From: Macrosoma leucophasiata
Lineage: Eukaryota; Arthropoda; Insecta; Lepidoptera; Hedylidae
Direction: 5' to 3'
DNA length: 64,000 bases
Assembly: GCA_036365455.1 (NCBI GenBank)
Contig: JAWQUS010000010.1
Span: forward strand, 18,834,501-18,898,500
Numbering within the stretch: the stretch's first letter is position 1; each line of letters opens with the position of its first letter. The translations under genes and the position numbers were made by a program. This document shows, in pieces, positions 10,216 through 22,500 of the stretch. The notes under the pieces are model-generated. The model was given only the letters and a program-made list of their open reading frames with translations, was not told the origin of the DNA and did no database searches.

Positions 10216-13200
10216 ATTCAGAAGTTACAAAGATTTTTTTTAAACATTTAAAGATTTTTATTTAATTTCTCCACAATGTTTTTTTAAGTTATACATCACA
10301 TGAAGCTTATTTTATTTTTGAAATTATATTAATTTCTTTTTAAACATTTATCTCACGGCATTGTGGAGACAGGAGCGCTCAAACTAGGTAAACCCTGTGC
10401 TATGAGTCTCCTGGTCTCCGCCTCAGGATTTTGTCCACATAATTACTAGTACAAATTTTAGTAATAGCTCATGAGAGCAATAGAGAGCAATAGAGTTACG
10501 GACGGACGCAACGCATCATTTTGTGAGACCAGAGGGTTTGTGTAGGTGTCTATAGCTTGCAGTCATCGCTTAACAACAACGTGAGCTGCATGCTTGTTTG
10601 CCACCAACCTGACATGAAAAGAACCAATATTTTCAGTTTAGCAACTTGCAATATATTTGAGGACAACACATATAAATAATATTATTTGAATCGGACGATA
10701 TCTCTGTATCGGCGGATAGCTGTTTATTATTGTATACGCCAGAAATCCATAACTTTTAACATACAAGTATATTATATATAGCTCCGTCCTGGGTTTTACC
10801 CAAATTAAGTTTAAAAAAATAATATCTTTATTAATTATAATTGTGAGGAATAATCAATAATTTTTACCCGCATTAATCTCCATCCCGTGGAATATCGGGG
10901 CAAGCCGCATAACTAATATTTAGTCACTCAATTATAATTTAATATTCCATGAATGTAATATTTTAAAAATCAACGCAGAATTTTTTTTTTTCGAAAAAAC
11001 TTGCGAAAATAAATCGCTTTGTATAATATTAGAACAGATAACATAATAAAGATGGAATAGAAGAAACTTTACTTCTTTTTAAATACAGATACTTACCAAG
11101 AATCTTTAAAGTTATCAACATGCAGTAGAATCGGAAGAAAATCTGAATCTGTATATTTTTTTACGCCAAGTCCCTTACCGGGTAGGCAGAGAAAATCTGT
11201 AATAGACACAAACATCTAAATAACATCCTTCATATTTCTATGGTTATAAAGCGATAATGGTTTCGTTTTTCATCAGATTCACTAGTACAAAAAATATTCT
11301 TGGAAAGTTATTTTTGAGCTGTGATTGAATGGAATACTTGTGAACATTCACGTAGGTGGCAACGATAACCCTCACTATCAGGCACACAACGCTTGAGGTC
11401 GACTGACCCGCTACTATGCCATCGTTAAAATTTCTTCAACTGGACACCTATTCTAAACATCTCGAAGAAATGACATGTGTGAATCCAAAGTGACAAACAC
11501 ATACAAGAAAACTCTAAATTTTTATAACTGTCTCGTAAATCCAGTAGAATAGAATAGAAAATATTTTTATTTCGAATAGATCTTTACAATATAAAGCAAA
11601 ATAACGTACCTAAACTTCAGAAGCCAGCAGTCACATTTTGGCGGCAGTTAGGTTCGGTAATGCGGTGGTGCCTACACCCTCGAGCTCTTACACATGGAAC
11701 TCTAACACCAGTAAAATGTGCAGATGTAATCCCATAATCACTGGGAAATCGATTTACACGAAGGTGTGCTTGTGATGATAGGACCCCGTATTTACACACA
11801 CTGACGTTAACATTTATACCAAAAATATTTGACGTTAACATTTGTAGTAGGTACAATTATTAGAATAGGTACTAAATTCAGAGCAAATTGACATATAGCT
11901 GCACAAATGTTATAGAATGGGCATTGTACCATTCTTCTTGCTAGGCTATATTACAATAGTCTGTGTTAAGAAGAAGAGACCTTGGAAGTAGCAACACATC
12001 AGTACTGATTGATTTTTATGTAACTATATACTTTTATCCCATAAAATAGACGTTGTTGTTATTCCAATTATAAATGCAATTATGTACCACGATGTCACCC
12101 CGTTAAGGAAATGCAAGGAATTTAGATTCAAATAAGGTAACAAGGGTTTGTAAAGTTAATCACGATTGTGCATACCTTTACAACCGATGATCAATACTAA
12201 ATCATACGTATTTAGTCACCTATCTTACACGATACATACAAGGATCGCAGACACGAGAATAAAAAACGTATTATTTAAAACTTAAAAAATAACTTACAGA
12301 GTAGCGACATCTTTACGATATTGTGAACTTAATTAGGTATATCTCGCTGATTAAAAAATAACATGTTCACAAAAGAGTTCAATTTTCAAATTCCGTATTT
12401 TTTTTCATTTTCTTTCGTAAGTTGTGACCAAATCCAGAAACTTTAAGTGTGCCCTTCGTTTATGTTGGGTAGGTACAGTCAGGTAACTCTCCTCCCATTA
12501 AAGCTTATAGCTTTTATTACAAACGGACAAGATGCCTATGAAGTTAAGCGGCCAGTTTCCCGATAGTACCTAAAAAAATAAGCACCTGTACATATCGACT
12601 AATTACTGAGTGCGACAGTTGACAGAACACTGCCTTAAAAGGAGAATGATACTGTTCCATACATTTCTGAGCCCAGGTGGTAAAACTGTACATTTTCAAA
12701 TGACTATAAAATAAATAATTTGAAATTCGGGCATTTTTTGAATTGCCAGTAATTGAAGTATATATGATTAAGTAAAAATTGGTTAAGATTGCAAATTGTT
12801 AACTATATTACAAAATGTACTGTGTGATGGGTTAACCAGTAACAATTTTGCGGGCCTAAAATTCCCAAAAACCCAAAAGTCTACTTCGGATTCTTTTTGA
12901 AAAAATTCTGTCACTACTTATTCCTGTCACAACAAAGGTTGTATTCTTACCCTACCCTAATGGTTAAGGGAGCGAGGGACTAACGAGGCATTTCAAGATC
13001 GTCAAGTCAGGGGCGAAAAGATGATGTCACAAAGCCATTCACGTTTGCTAACCATCTCTGATAATACAGTACTCAGCGTACCTATCACATATTACGTGGT
13101 CACACGTCAATAAACTCTATTTTGTACGCCGGAATGGCTGTCAAACATAATTACAGCTGATTGCGGATTTGAAGGTCTTCATCAAGCGTTACGTCAATTA

Positions 13201-14049
13201 AATTAGGTTCTAGGTAACATTGTATAAATTAGGTTGTAAAACTTGTAGGTCTTGCCGTAATTTTACAATTTTTGATGAGTTTTCTAGATATTTTTTTGTG
13301 ACATGAAAGTAATTTAATGCACTGCAATCTTAGAAGAATCTGGACTTCTATTCTATTCTTACGATTAATTTATTAACTGCTAGCTGTGCCCGCGACTTCG
13401 TTCGCGTGGAATAGTGTCTTTGGGCAGCATTTTTTGGATATAACTTTTGGTTAATTTTGGATTACATAAAAACACTTATTCATAGCAAAAAAAACTGGTT
13501 TACATTAATACTTCTATGTACACGATAATAGACTAGCAGACAGACAGAAAAAAATACCAAAAATTGTTTTTTGCTTTCTGTTTTTAAATCGCTCCGTATC
13601 AGTTTTTTGGAAAAATTGTACAGACACTCGAATTTTACTGTCTTATTATAGTAGAAGATGTAGATAGGGTATATAATACTATTCTGTTACTGACTGTGTT
13701 TTTGTTAATAATGACTAAGTAACTTATTAGCGACGTAAAAACGCATAGCCGCTACTACTGATAGTAGAAATCTGGACCTTGACATGTAACTTCCTTTTGG
13801 AATGGTCGTATTTCATTATCCAGGAACACGAATGGATCACGAGTCAAGTCGCTTACGGGGGGGGGGGGGGGGTATCCAGAGGTCGTTGTAAACTTAGTAA
13901 ACAGTCATGACATGTGTATCTATTGTTATTCACCTTAGTTTAGGCGAACATACATGCGTTATTAACGCCTGACATATCATAAGTGATTTTTGAAATTCCA
14001 AATGATAAAATAAACATTAATTTGACTTTTTACTTTTGTAGTGGTCTCA
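10216..14049. other. no gene seen; scattered repeat fragments
   Basis: There is no supported reading frame. Recognised pieces are: a fragment of dispersed family A at 10535-10612 (plus), an RTE 3'-tail fragment at 11155-11206 (minus, CTGCCTACC then GGCGT), a family A fragment at 11625-11716 (minus), a Helitron-like end at 13381-13665 and a run of 16 G at 13857-13872. The remainder is AT-rich unique-looking DNA upstream of the hemolymph gene. Confidence 0.5.
13381..13665 (-). mobile_element. Helitron-like (Lep1-type) terminal fragment
   Basis: On the plus strand the piece begins CTAGCTGTGCCCGCGACTTC, which is the reverse complement of the GC-rich hairpin and CTAG terminus seen at 58171-58174 and 57978-57981. 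Helitrons end in CTRR after a short hairpin and insert between A and T. Downstream text (AGACAGAC and TTGTACAGACACTCG) matches the usual body of such lepidopteran repeats. No helicase is present, so it is non-autonomous. Confidence 0.6.
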
Positions 14050-14207
14050 GGGTGAGATTCGGTCTGCGAATCTAGAAAAAAAAAGCAAAATCTAGCAAAG
14101 TACGCTTAGAAGTGTCAAAACTCATACTTTTAAGTGACAGTTTTAAGCATACTTTGCAGAAAGTAAAGTCATAGTGCGGTCTGTGAATCGCACCCTGAAT
14201 CTCACCG
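14050..14207. mobile_element. MITE, GGGTGAGATTC family, copy 1
   Basis: Ends GGGTGAGATTC and GAATCTCACC are inverted, and the interior is largely palindromic, with AGCAAAGTACGCTTAGAA mirrored by TTTTAAGCATACTTTGC. A second copy with cleaner TTA flanks is at 57359-57494. It lies about 90 bp upstream of the TATA box of the hemolymph gene. Confidence 0.75.
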
Positions 14208-14299
14208 GTATAATGCAGTGGTCCTAGCCTCCAAATACTAAGTCTGATTTCGATTGATCTGAGAATAGGGACCCTACATGAGTCAACCGACTCCCATAT

Positions 14300-14336
14300 T
14301 ATATAAGTGTAACCTAGAACGTGTAGAGCTTCAGTT
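14300..14336 (+). promoter_or_regulatory. core promoter of the 27 kDa hemolymph gene: TATA box and initiator
   Basis: TATATAAG at 14300-14307 is followed about 25 bp later by TCAGTT at 14331-14336, a good match to the arthropod initiator TCAGT. Placing the start site at the A (about 14333) puts the TATA box near -33 and gives a 5' UTR of about 58 nt before the ATG at 14391. Position and spacing are seen; use in vivo is inferred. Confidence 0.8.
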
Positions 14337-14390
14337 GACACAAGTCTTCGGGGCTACAAACACAGGAAAAATATCGAAAAGTATTTAAAT

Positions 14391-17300
14391 ATGCTGTGGA
14401 AAATTATTTTTATTGCCGTTATGGCAGTCGGTGAGTGATTTCTTTGTTTTTTTTTTTATCATTTCTAGTTTGTTTTCAACGTCTCATTACTATGGTATTA
14501 AATTAAACTTAGATCGAAGAAAAAAAAATGTAAGTAAATAAATAAATCGGGAGGCATAAGTATTGCCTTTTAGTGCAAGTGAAATATTAATATCATGAGC
14601 TATCAGTAAATTCACTTAAAAAAAATTTGCAAAATCTATAAAACTTCGAAACAGCGTCCAATTAATGTTGGTTGCGATTTCAGACATTTATTTTTTAATT
14701 TTCCACTGTGCATTTTGTGACGTTTGCCAATTTGTTTCACATATTTTTTTTACAGGAAATATTTCAATATCTAAAAAAATATTATCTATATCTTCGAAAA
14801 TTATATAAATAAATACCAGACGGACATGGTACTCGAAAGTACCAGAGTATACTGTCGAGTTGTGCGTTTTTTTTTGTAGATGCACTTTGTAATCTTTAGA
14901 TAGGTAGTCAATCAAACCCGGATGAGAAACATTACAAAACGAGATAATTGACGCGGAAAATATTGCCAATTTTTGTCACTAACACATGAATTTATTATAT
15001 GCATGTAGAAAATCCACAAAATATAATTACAAATAAATTTTAATGTACTATCTCTTATTTGGTACCACCAGGAAATAGTTATACAACTTAATAATAAAAT
15101 TAATATACTATAATAAAAAAATGTTTTACTGATGTCAGATCTAGATGACCATAATGATTGATTTCAACATATTTATTTTATTTTACCTATATGGGGAAGT
15201 AAGTTGTTTATTGATATCCCCATTGTTTTCGAATATTTTTCCGTTCAAACTACTTAGTTGTATTCGAGGAATAGTGAAACGCAAAAAATATATTTGAAGT
15301 TAATTTGTGCTCTTTACACTACACGCGTAGCGCTTCTTTCATAAATTACTCACTAATGTTAACCTACGTATTTAGTTAAATTAGGTACTTAATAATATTT
15401 TTGTTGCTTTACAAACCAATGAGCCATGTATTTATGTAGGTACACTTATTATACCACTCATTTATTCAGGTACATATTAAATATTTTTTTACATAATACC
15501 TAAGTTACTAAAAAACACAAATATATTCAATAGCTATATACTTATAATTGTAATATTTAATATTAAAAGCTTCAGAGTAATCACGCGAAAAATATGACAA
15601 TTGATTTCAATTGTGTCTCCGCCAGTATTGACGTCCTGATGCAATGCGCTAATCTAATAGGTATTACCACTCACTCGGATTCGAAAATTATTTTTTTGTA
15701 GTAGTCCCATGTGATATTCACACCGGAAAAATCTTGGAGTAGAGCATTGGCCATGCATAAAGTGAACAGTTTTTTTTCCACAGTTATGAATTTATATTGA
15801 GAATTACATAAATAATTACTTAAGATAATACTAATTAAAGTCTTTTAATTTATCTGCATTTATACATGCATCGTAGAACTGCACATTGCTCTCTTCCTGT
15901 GGTAACGTGCCCAGAAGACTGGTCGCAGCATTGCCACGTTGAATGCCAACGCTTATTCTTTGTGCAACGAACATACCAACGTTCTGATGATGTGAATCTT
16001 GCCCTGTAATATCTGGCACAGAGGCAGAACAACTTAGGCCTTAGTGGTAACGCATCTACATTGAAATCTCTGGTTTACTTAACATTAATGTAAACTGTAC
16101 GCTTGTTTGCCACTTCATAACAAAAACAAAATAGGTACCTTTTTACTGTTCTATGAGTTCTACGGCGGGGCGATTTCAAAACGCTTGTGAATTTGCGGGG
16201 AACAGCTAGCGATGTGGTGTTTCCATGACAACGAAAATGTGTTTCCATGACGACGGAAGTGTTAATACAAATTCAGTAAATTATTTTGTATCGTGTAAAT
16301 TGTACAACAATTTTATTAGCCTTCTAGGTATTTATGCATAAGGAAACGCGTGGTTTTCTTTAAAAATCCGAATACACAAAAATCAACCTATTAAGCCGGG
16401 TATCCACTATGTTCACGAAAAAACTATGCTCCGCGCATCTGCAACCGCTCCAATGGAGACGGTAAGCGCATCTGGTGAAAAACACGCGTGCTCCACAGTC
16501 CCCTTGTGAACGTTGAGCGAACATGTTGTCACCATTAGTGGATAGTGCAGCATACATTTTATTTCATTTCCTCCTTGAAGACTTCAGAAGACCTCCTCGC
16601 TTTTGGGAATCTGACATTTACAAGAAAAGACGGAATTCATTGATGTTGGAATTCAAATCTCAGGAATTAAGTGGCCATTATTAAAAATTCATCCGACCAC
16701 TCCATTTCTCTGAGCGCGGTGATACACTAAACGTACGCACGAAACGTTATATTTTGCTCGCGTCCACGATCAGAACTAGAACTAGACAGTTCTTTGTAGC
16801 TGCGCGCGCGAGCGCGCAGCCACCGAAAGGGTCGAGGTTAGTACCTCCTTCCCCTGGCATTCTGCCCTAGGTTGTCTAGGGCGTGAAAAATTTGATTGGG
16901 TGGGTGTCGTGCGTGCTAGGACTCACCGGGAGGTTTTCAATTTTTTTTTTTTTAATTATTATTATTTTTTATTTATTTATTTATTTTTTTTTTGTGAAAG
17001 TTTTTTTACCATGTAGGCATATTCTTTTCACGCCCCAGCTATCTTCGCACGCACAACTTACATTATTTAGGTGGTAAGGTCGCGGAAAGTGGCGGTCGGA
17101 CATAGGCTTGCGGCCTCACCGGGCGCCCAGGCTGTTAGCCAGGCGTTAGACACATCCGGGGGGTCGCCACTTAGGCGGGGTTCGAACCCGTCTGACCGGG
17201 TACCCGATCATGGGGGGGGGGGATTGAACCCTCAATACAACCGTCGAGGTGAAACGATCACGGCGGTCCGCCAGTGATCGAACGGCGTCTTAGAAGGGGG

Positions 17301-19558
17301 TTGCACTACGGAAGTCAACGGGTGGCAGGACTCGTATCAGCGGAACCGGAATCGAGGCCCCGTCGTTGCCACATGGAACGACGGCGTCCCGTGATGGCCC
17401 AGGTGAGGGCGGGGGAAGTATCTCCCGAGGGAGGGCACAGCCCTCCGGCGGTCGACCATGTAGCGGTGCAAATCCGCGGAGGTGCTCGTGGGGCCCGTCC
17501 ACGAACAGACTGAGCTCCCCTTTGTGTTCGCCGAAAAAAACCGCTACCGAGTGGAGCGCCGAGCGCGCACTGTTGCACGCTCCAGGAGCGTGAACGTATC
17601 CACTATGTCGAGCAGTTGCAGGAGCGCGGAGCACGAGATTCGCGAATCTAATTGGATACCCGGCTTTAGACGCAACAGCTAGTGTTAATAAATAGGTTTT
17701 GTGGTAGTTCCAGTGTTGGAGCTAGAGGGATTACCTGCCACCAAACGATAGCGTCTAGCCCCGTCATAACTATGACATACCTATGCAAAACAACTGTCTG
17801 TATCATCTGTATTTTGTCCATGGTTTTTGTGTCCATAGACTGGCACCAAAGATATAGACGAAGTTAGATTGTCAATATGCACCGGCCGCTGAGCGTTCGT
17901 TTAGACTCGCGGACGGTCAGGTGACCGTTCCCGCTCACGCGGCCAGAATCATTCCTTCATTGTGCTTTCACCCGCCGAGCGCAAACTTAGTGAGAAAAAA
18001 CCGTTAAAAATGACAAATTGTTTTGGTGTAAAAACCGAACAGTAAAGCAAACTAAATCACTCAGTAGCATTACTTATCACGGGTAAGTCATAATTTTGTT
18101 ATTTTTTTTTAAGTTTAACACGATATCACGTCGTCCATTATCAAATATATTGTGTCAAATCATATGAGTATTGACAGAATGCCAGCTAACTCAATTTTAC
18201 ACGGAAAACGACGGTCATCTCGATTTTGTAGTATAATCACTTCTTTATCTTTACACTCGTGTACAAACGGATAATACGCCATTTTTGTGACGTTTTGTGG
18301 CGCGATCAAACACTAATCAGGTGAAGTCAGGTGTGTTTGCCTCGCGCCTAATTGGTGTATGTTTTCGCGGAAAGATAAGCTCCACCCACATACAATGGTT
18401 GAAGCAGTTTTCATAGAAAATCGTGTGTATTGTCAATCTAACTACCTACATCTAGTAACTTTGGCTGGCACATTAATGGTACCTAAGTGATTAAAAGGTT
18501 GGCAGAGGTAAATGCATGCATTCAATCATACATGCAAACATCCACGATTCGCCGGTTACGTTTTGGCCCATTTGATGGCGAGCCTGTTGACATTTCCGGT
18601 CACATTATCAAACACAGAGGTATTGGGAAATTTCCAGAAAATGGAAAAATCACAATAAAGGATTTTACACCGTTATCTCTGATTGCCCCCGACCCGGGAA
18701 TCGAACCTAGGACCCCAGTGTAGTAGTAGTGGCCTGCTACCACTAAGCTCTTCAGGCAGGAACTACATTTACCATTAACCCGTCAGCTCGCATGAAAAAT
18801 ATGACAATTATTATTGATGTCAATTGTTCATTCGCCGCCGCCGGTCTTTCGTGTCTTGACGATTTAAAGTGAACTGCGTGCTTGTTTGTCACCATCATTA
18901 CTCACATAAAAAACCGGTCAAGTGCGTGTCGGGCCACGCGCTGTGTAGGGTGCCGTCATTTTTAGGTTTGAATAATGCAATGAAAAAAAAAAATACTTTC
19001 TATGGAGTTGTTCAAAATTTTCGAGTACAATAGGTACATTTGGTCGACTGTTACTCGCAAACTTGTAAAGGCAACTTGAGTGTGATATTTTTCCTTTTAA
19101 TTGTGTTGTATGTAGCTACTATTGCCGTAACGTTTGAATTTCTAACAAAAACCGTTTAGTTGGTAGAGGGGGAGTGGACACTTGACTCCGAAAATTGTCA
19201 CTTTTAAGCTCACTAAAAAAGTCACAAATAGAAATAGAAAATATTTTTATTTGGAATAGATCTTTACAGATACTTTCAAAACGTCAATAAATCATAAAAT
19301 AGTAATCATAAAGAGTTAACTAAATCGAAAAATGATATTTGCACATCCCTAACATTTTTGAAAGACGCATAAGAACGTTACCCCACAGAAAACGAAAAAA
19401 TAAAAAATTATCCGCGCGTTACATATAGAGGAAGTACCCTAAACATTTTTTTTTCATTATTTTATTCTACCACTTTCTCGGCGTGATTAAGGTGTATTCT
19501 CGTGTCAAATTTCAAGACTCTAGTAATAATACTTTTTGCGCTAAACCGCGGACGGATG

Positions 19559-19589
<31 letters not shown>

Positions 19590-22500
19590 GGACATGGCGA
19601 AACTAAGGGTTTCTTGTTTACTACGGAACCCTAAAAATATATACTTATAAAATAATATTTAGACAACTCTTCTTCGCACGTACAGGATTAAGGGTATGAA
19701 TTGAAATTGAAACAGTATTATGAACTGTGAACTGCATACACACTTGGCCACTCAACTCGGCCCCTCTTCCTGTGCAGCAATCGACCCATTTACCAATTAC
19801 AACGTCACAACGACCGTTAATACAAAAATGACATCAAACAGCCATTTTAAACTCATTTTGTTAACCTTTATTAACCCGAATAGTATTGATTCTTCTTTGT
19901 TCCAATCGTTGTTTATAAATAAATATGAAGTATTTTAAACTGTGGGATACGTATAGAGTAGTCAGTCAAATACAAGGATAATCCTTTTGTGGTTAAATGT
20001 AAATATTTAACCACAAAAGGATTATCCTTGTATATGTATCATATTTTTTAGGGTTCTCTATTTTACGAGGAATCCGCGAGATACGAAATACTTAATAATC
20101 TTTGTGTTGGTGTCTATAGGCTGCAGGCATCACATAACATCAATGTGAACTGCATGCTTGTTTTCATGCTTTTTTATGTCCATTCACAGAACAATCAGCC
20201 ATTAAAAAAAATACGAGTTTCGCTATATCCGTCTGTCAGCAACTTAGCTCAGGGACTATTAGCACTAGAAAACTGTTCATTGGCATGAATGCAAAACAAA
20301 ATCTTTAAAAAAAAACCGGTCAAGTCCATGTCGGGCCACGCGCAGTGTAGGGTTCCGTAGTTACAGAGTAAAGGATGATATAAAAAAAAATAATAAATAT
20401 TTTGTAAGGACTTCTTTTTAAATTTTCGAGTAAAGTACATTTGATCGACTATTACTCGCAAACTTGCAAGGCCAACTTAAGTGTGGTAGTTTTCCTTTTA
20501 ATTTCGTTATATATAGTTACTATTGCCGTAACGTTTGAATTTCTAACAACAACCGTTTAGTCTGTAGGGGGGGCGGGACACTTGAGTCTAACGAAAATTT
20601 GCACTTTAAAGCTTAATAAGTCACGTACAGTTAACTAAATCGAAAAATGATGTTGGGACACCCATATTATTCTTTAAAAACCTATCCAACGACACTACTC
20701 ACTATATGGAAATCGAAAATAAAAAGAAAATATCTGCGAGTTACATGTAGGCGAGGTTACCGTAAATATATATTTTTTTATGTTTTTATTCTACCACTTT
20801 GTCGGCATAATTAAGATGTATACTTGTGCCAAATTTTAAGTCTCTAGTACTTACAGTTGTTGCGCTAAACCGCGGACGGACAGACAGACAGACAGACAGA
20901 CGGACATGGCGAAACTATAAGGGTTCCTTGTTTACTACGGAACAAAAAGGTTAAGGTACCCTAAGTTTTAGGGTACCCTAAAAATTAGCGTACCCTAACA
21001 TTAACAGTCTGCTATGGATTTTTAAATACTCAAAAATTAAGACTTACCTGCATTATTCGATATCTTTAGTATCAATATGTTAACATTTTATTGGTGTAGT
21101 TATTAGTAGGCTGAGTAAACATGGGCAAACAGGCGACTTGAGCGACGGGCTCAAAATTATTGTTTAAATTTTAAACATAATTCAAATGTCAATGTACAAG
21201 CCATTTTGCAGGATGGCTGTTTTGTTTAATAGGAAGGTGTTGTAACTGGTAGGTTAGGATCCCACTGCAGAATCATTTCGTTCATCCAGATATGCTGCAA
21301 ACCTAATTTTTACGCATATTTATAATCTAAAGAATATAATATATATCAACCAGGTTGCCTATCAAAAAATGGCGGGCAAGTATTTTTTATGTTTTTTTGC
21401 GAAATATATATATTTTTTAATTGTTTTTTCAATTATTTATTATCTACTGCACGGCAATATGTATACATACTCTGAAAAATCACGGCTGCCGTTGCGCACT
21501 TGGCCGCTCTTACATATTTTCGTTCTGCTTTCATAACTTTTTACGGCCATAACGTACATGTATTATTTTTTTCTCAATATTATGATATACGGGAGCCAAA
21601 TTAAATCGGCCGCAAATAAGAGTTGCTGGCTGTTAAAGATAAAATAATTTAATTAAAAATACTTGCGGCCAAATTTTGATAGTAAACCTAGTGGATATAT
21701 ATAATATATATCCAATAATATAATAATTATACTATAATAATTATTGTTTAATATTATAACAATTATAATTATTTATATAATAATATTCGTAAAACTTAGG
21801 TTTGCACCATATCTGGATGAACGAAACGATTCTGCTGTGGGATCCTAACCTATAGGGTTGAGGCTAAGAAATTTATGTTTGTTGCTACGTAGGTGTTTCG
21901 TAATCAGTTTTACAAACTTTCTGATATCATTATATGAATTGCTTTGTTACTGATTGTAATTTGGGAATTACTATGTGTTTATTTTCTGTGCTTCAGTATT
22001 TTTTCTGTAAACTGTCACAATAGTTTATCAAAGCAAAAGTAGTAACTACTGGTATACCTACATGAGAGATTTGCACCATGGTGCTTGCGGGAATCCAACG
22101 GTTCATGTATTATTCTTAAAAAAAGCGATTATTTTTTATTTGTTTTATACTCAATGTGTTATACTGCAACATTACTTACTATTCTCACACGTGCCTCCCA
22201 GTAGTGTTAAAATAATATTTATATTTGACCAGAATACCAGAATAAAACAGTATAAGTAATGCAATTTTATATAAGTAAGTATTAAAAAGATTTTTGTGTG
22301 TCATATGAAATGAGTATCACATTTGGCTGTCGGACTGCAAGGCAGTGAATGGTGTTAAATACACTATTCACATAAACATACAAAAAATCATTTAAGTAAT
22401 TTGTGAACGGTATTACAACAACCCAGTAATCTTAAATCGTTTTTAATGTTAATAAACAAGTCAGTTTCTAGTTTCTCTTGTTCAATAGTTATATTGTTTG

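Noticed and set aside
13857..13872. 16-G run as a regulatory G-quadruplex
   Set aside because: A single homopolymer without flanking G-tracts; more likely a slippage tract or sequencing-prone site.
17091..17197. Possible tRNA: CGGTCGG pairs with CTGACCG and a GCGGGGTTCGAACCCGT T-arm is present
   Set aside because: The span is about 105 nt, there is no D-arm or anticodon arm in place, and no intron solution was seen. Chance pairing in GC-rich sequence is likely.
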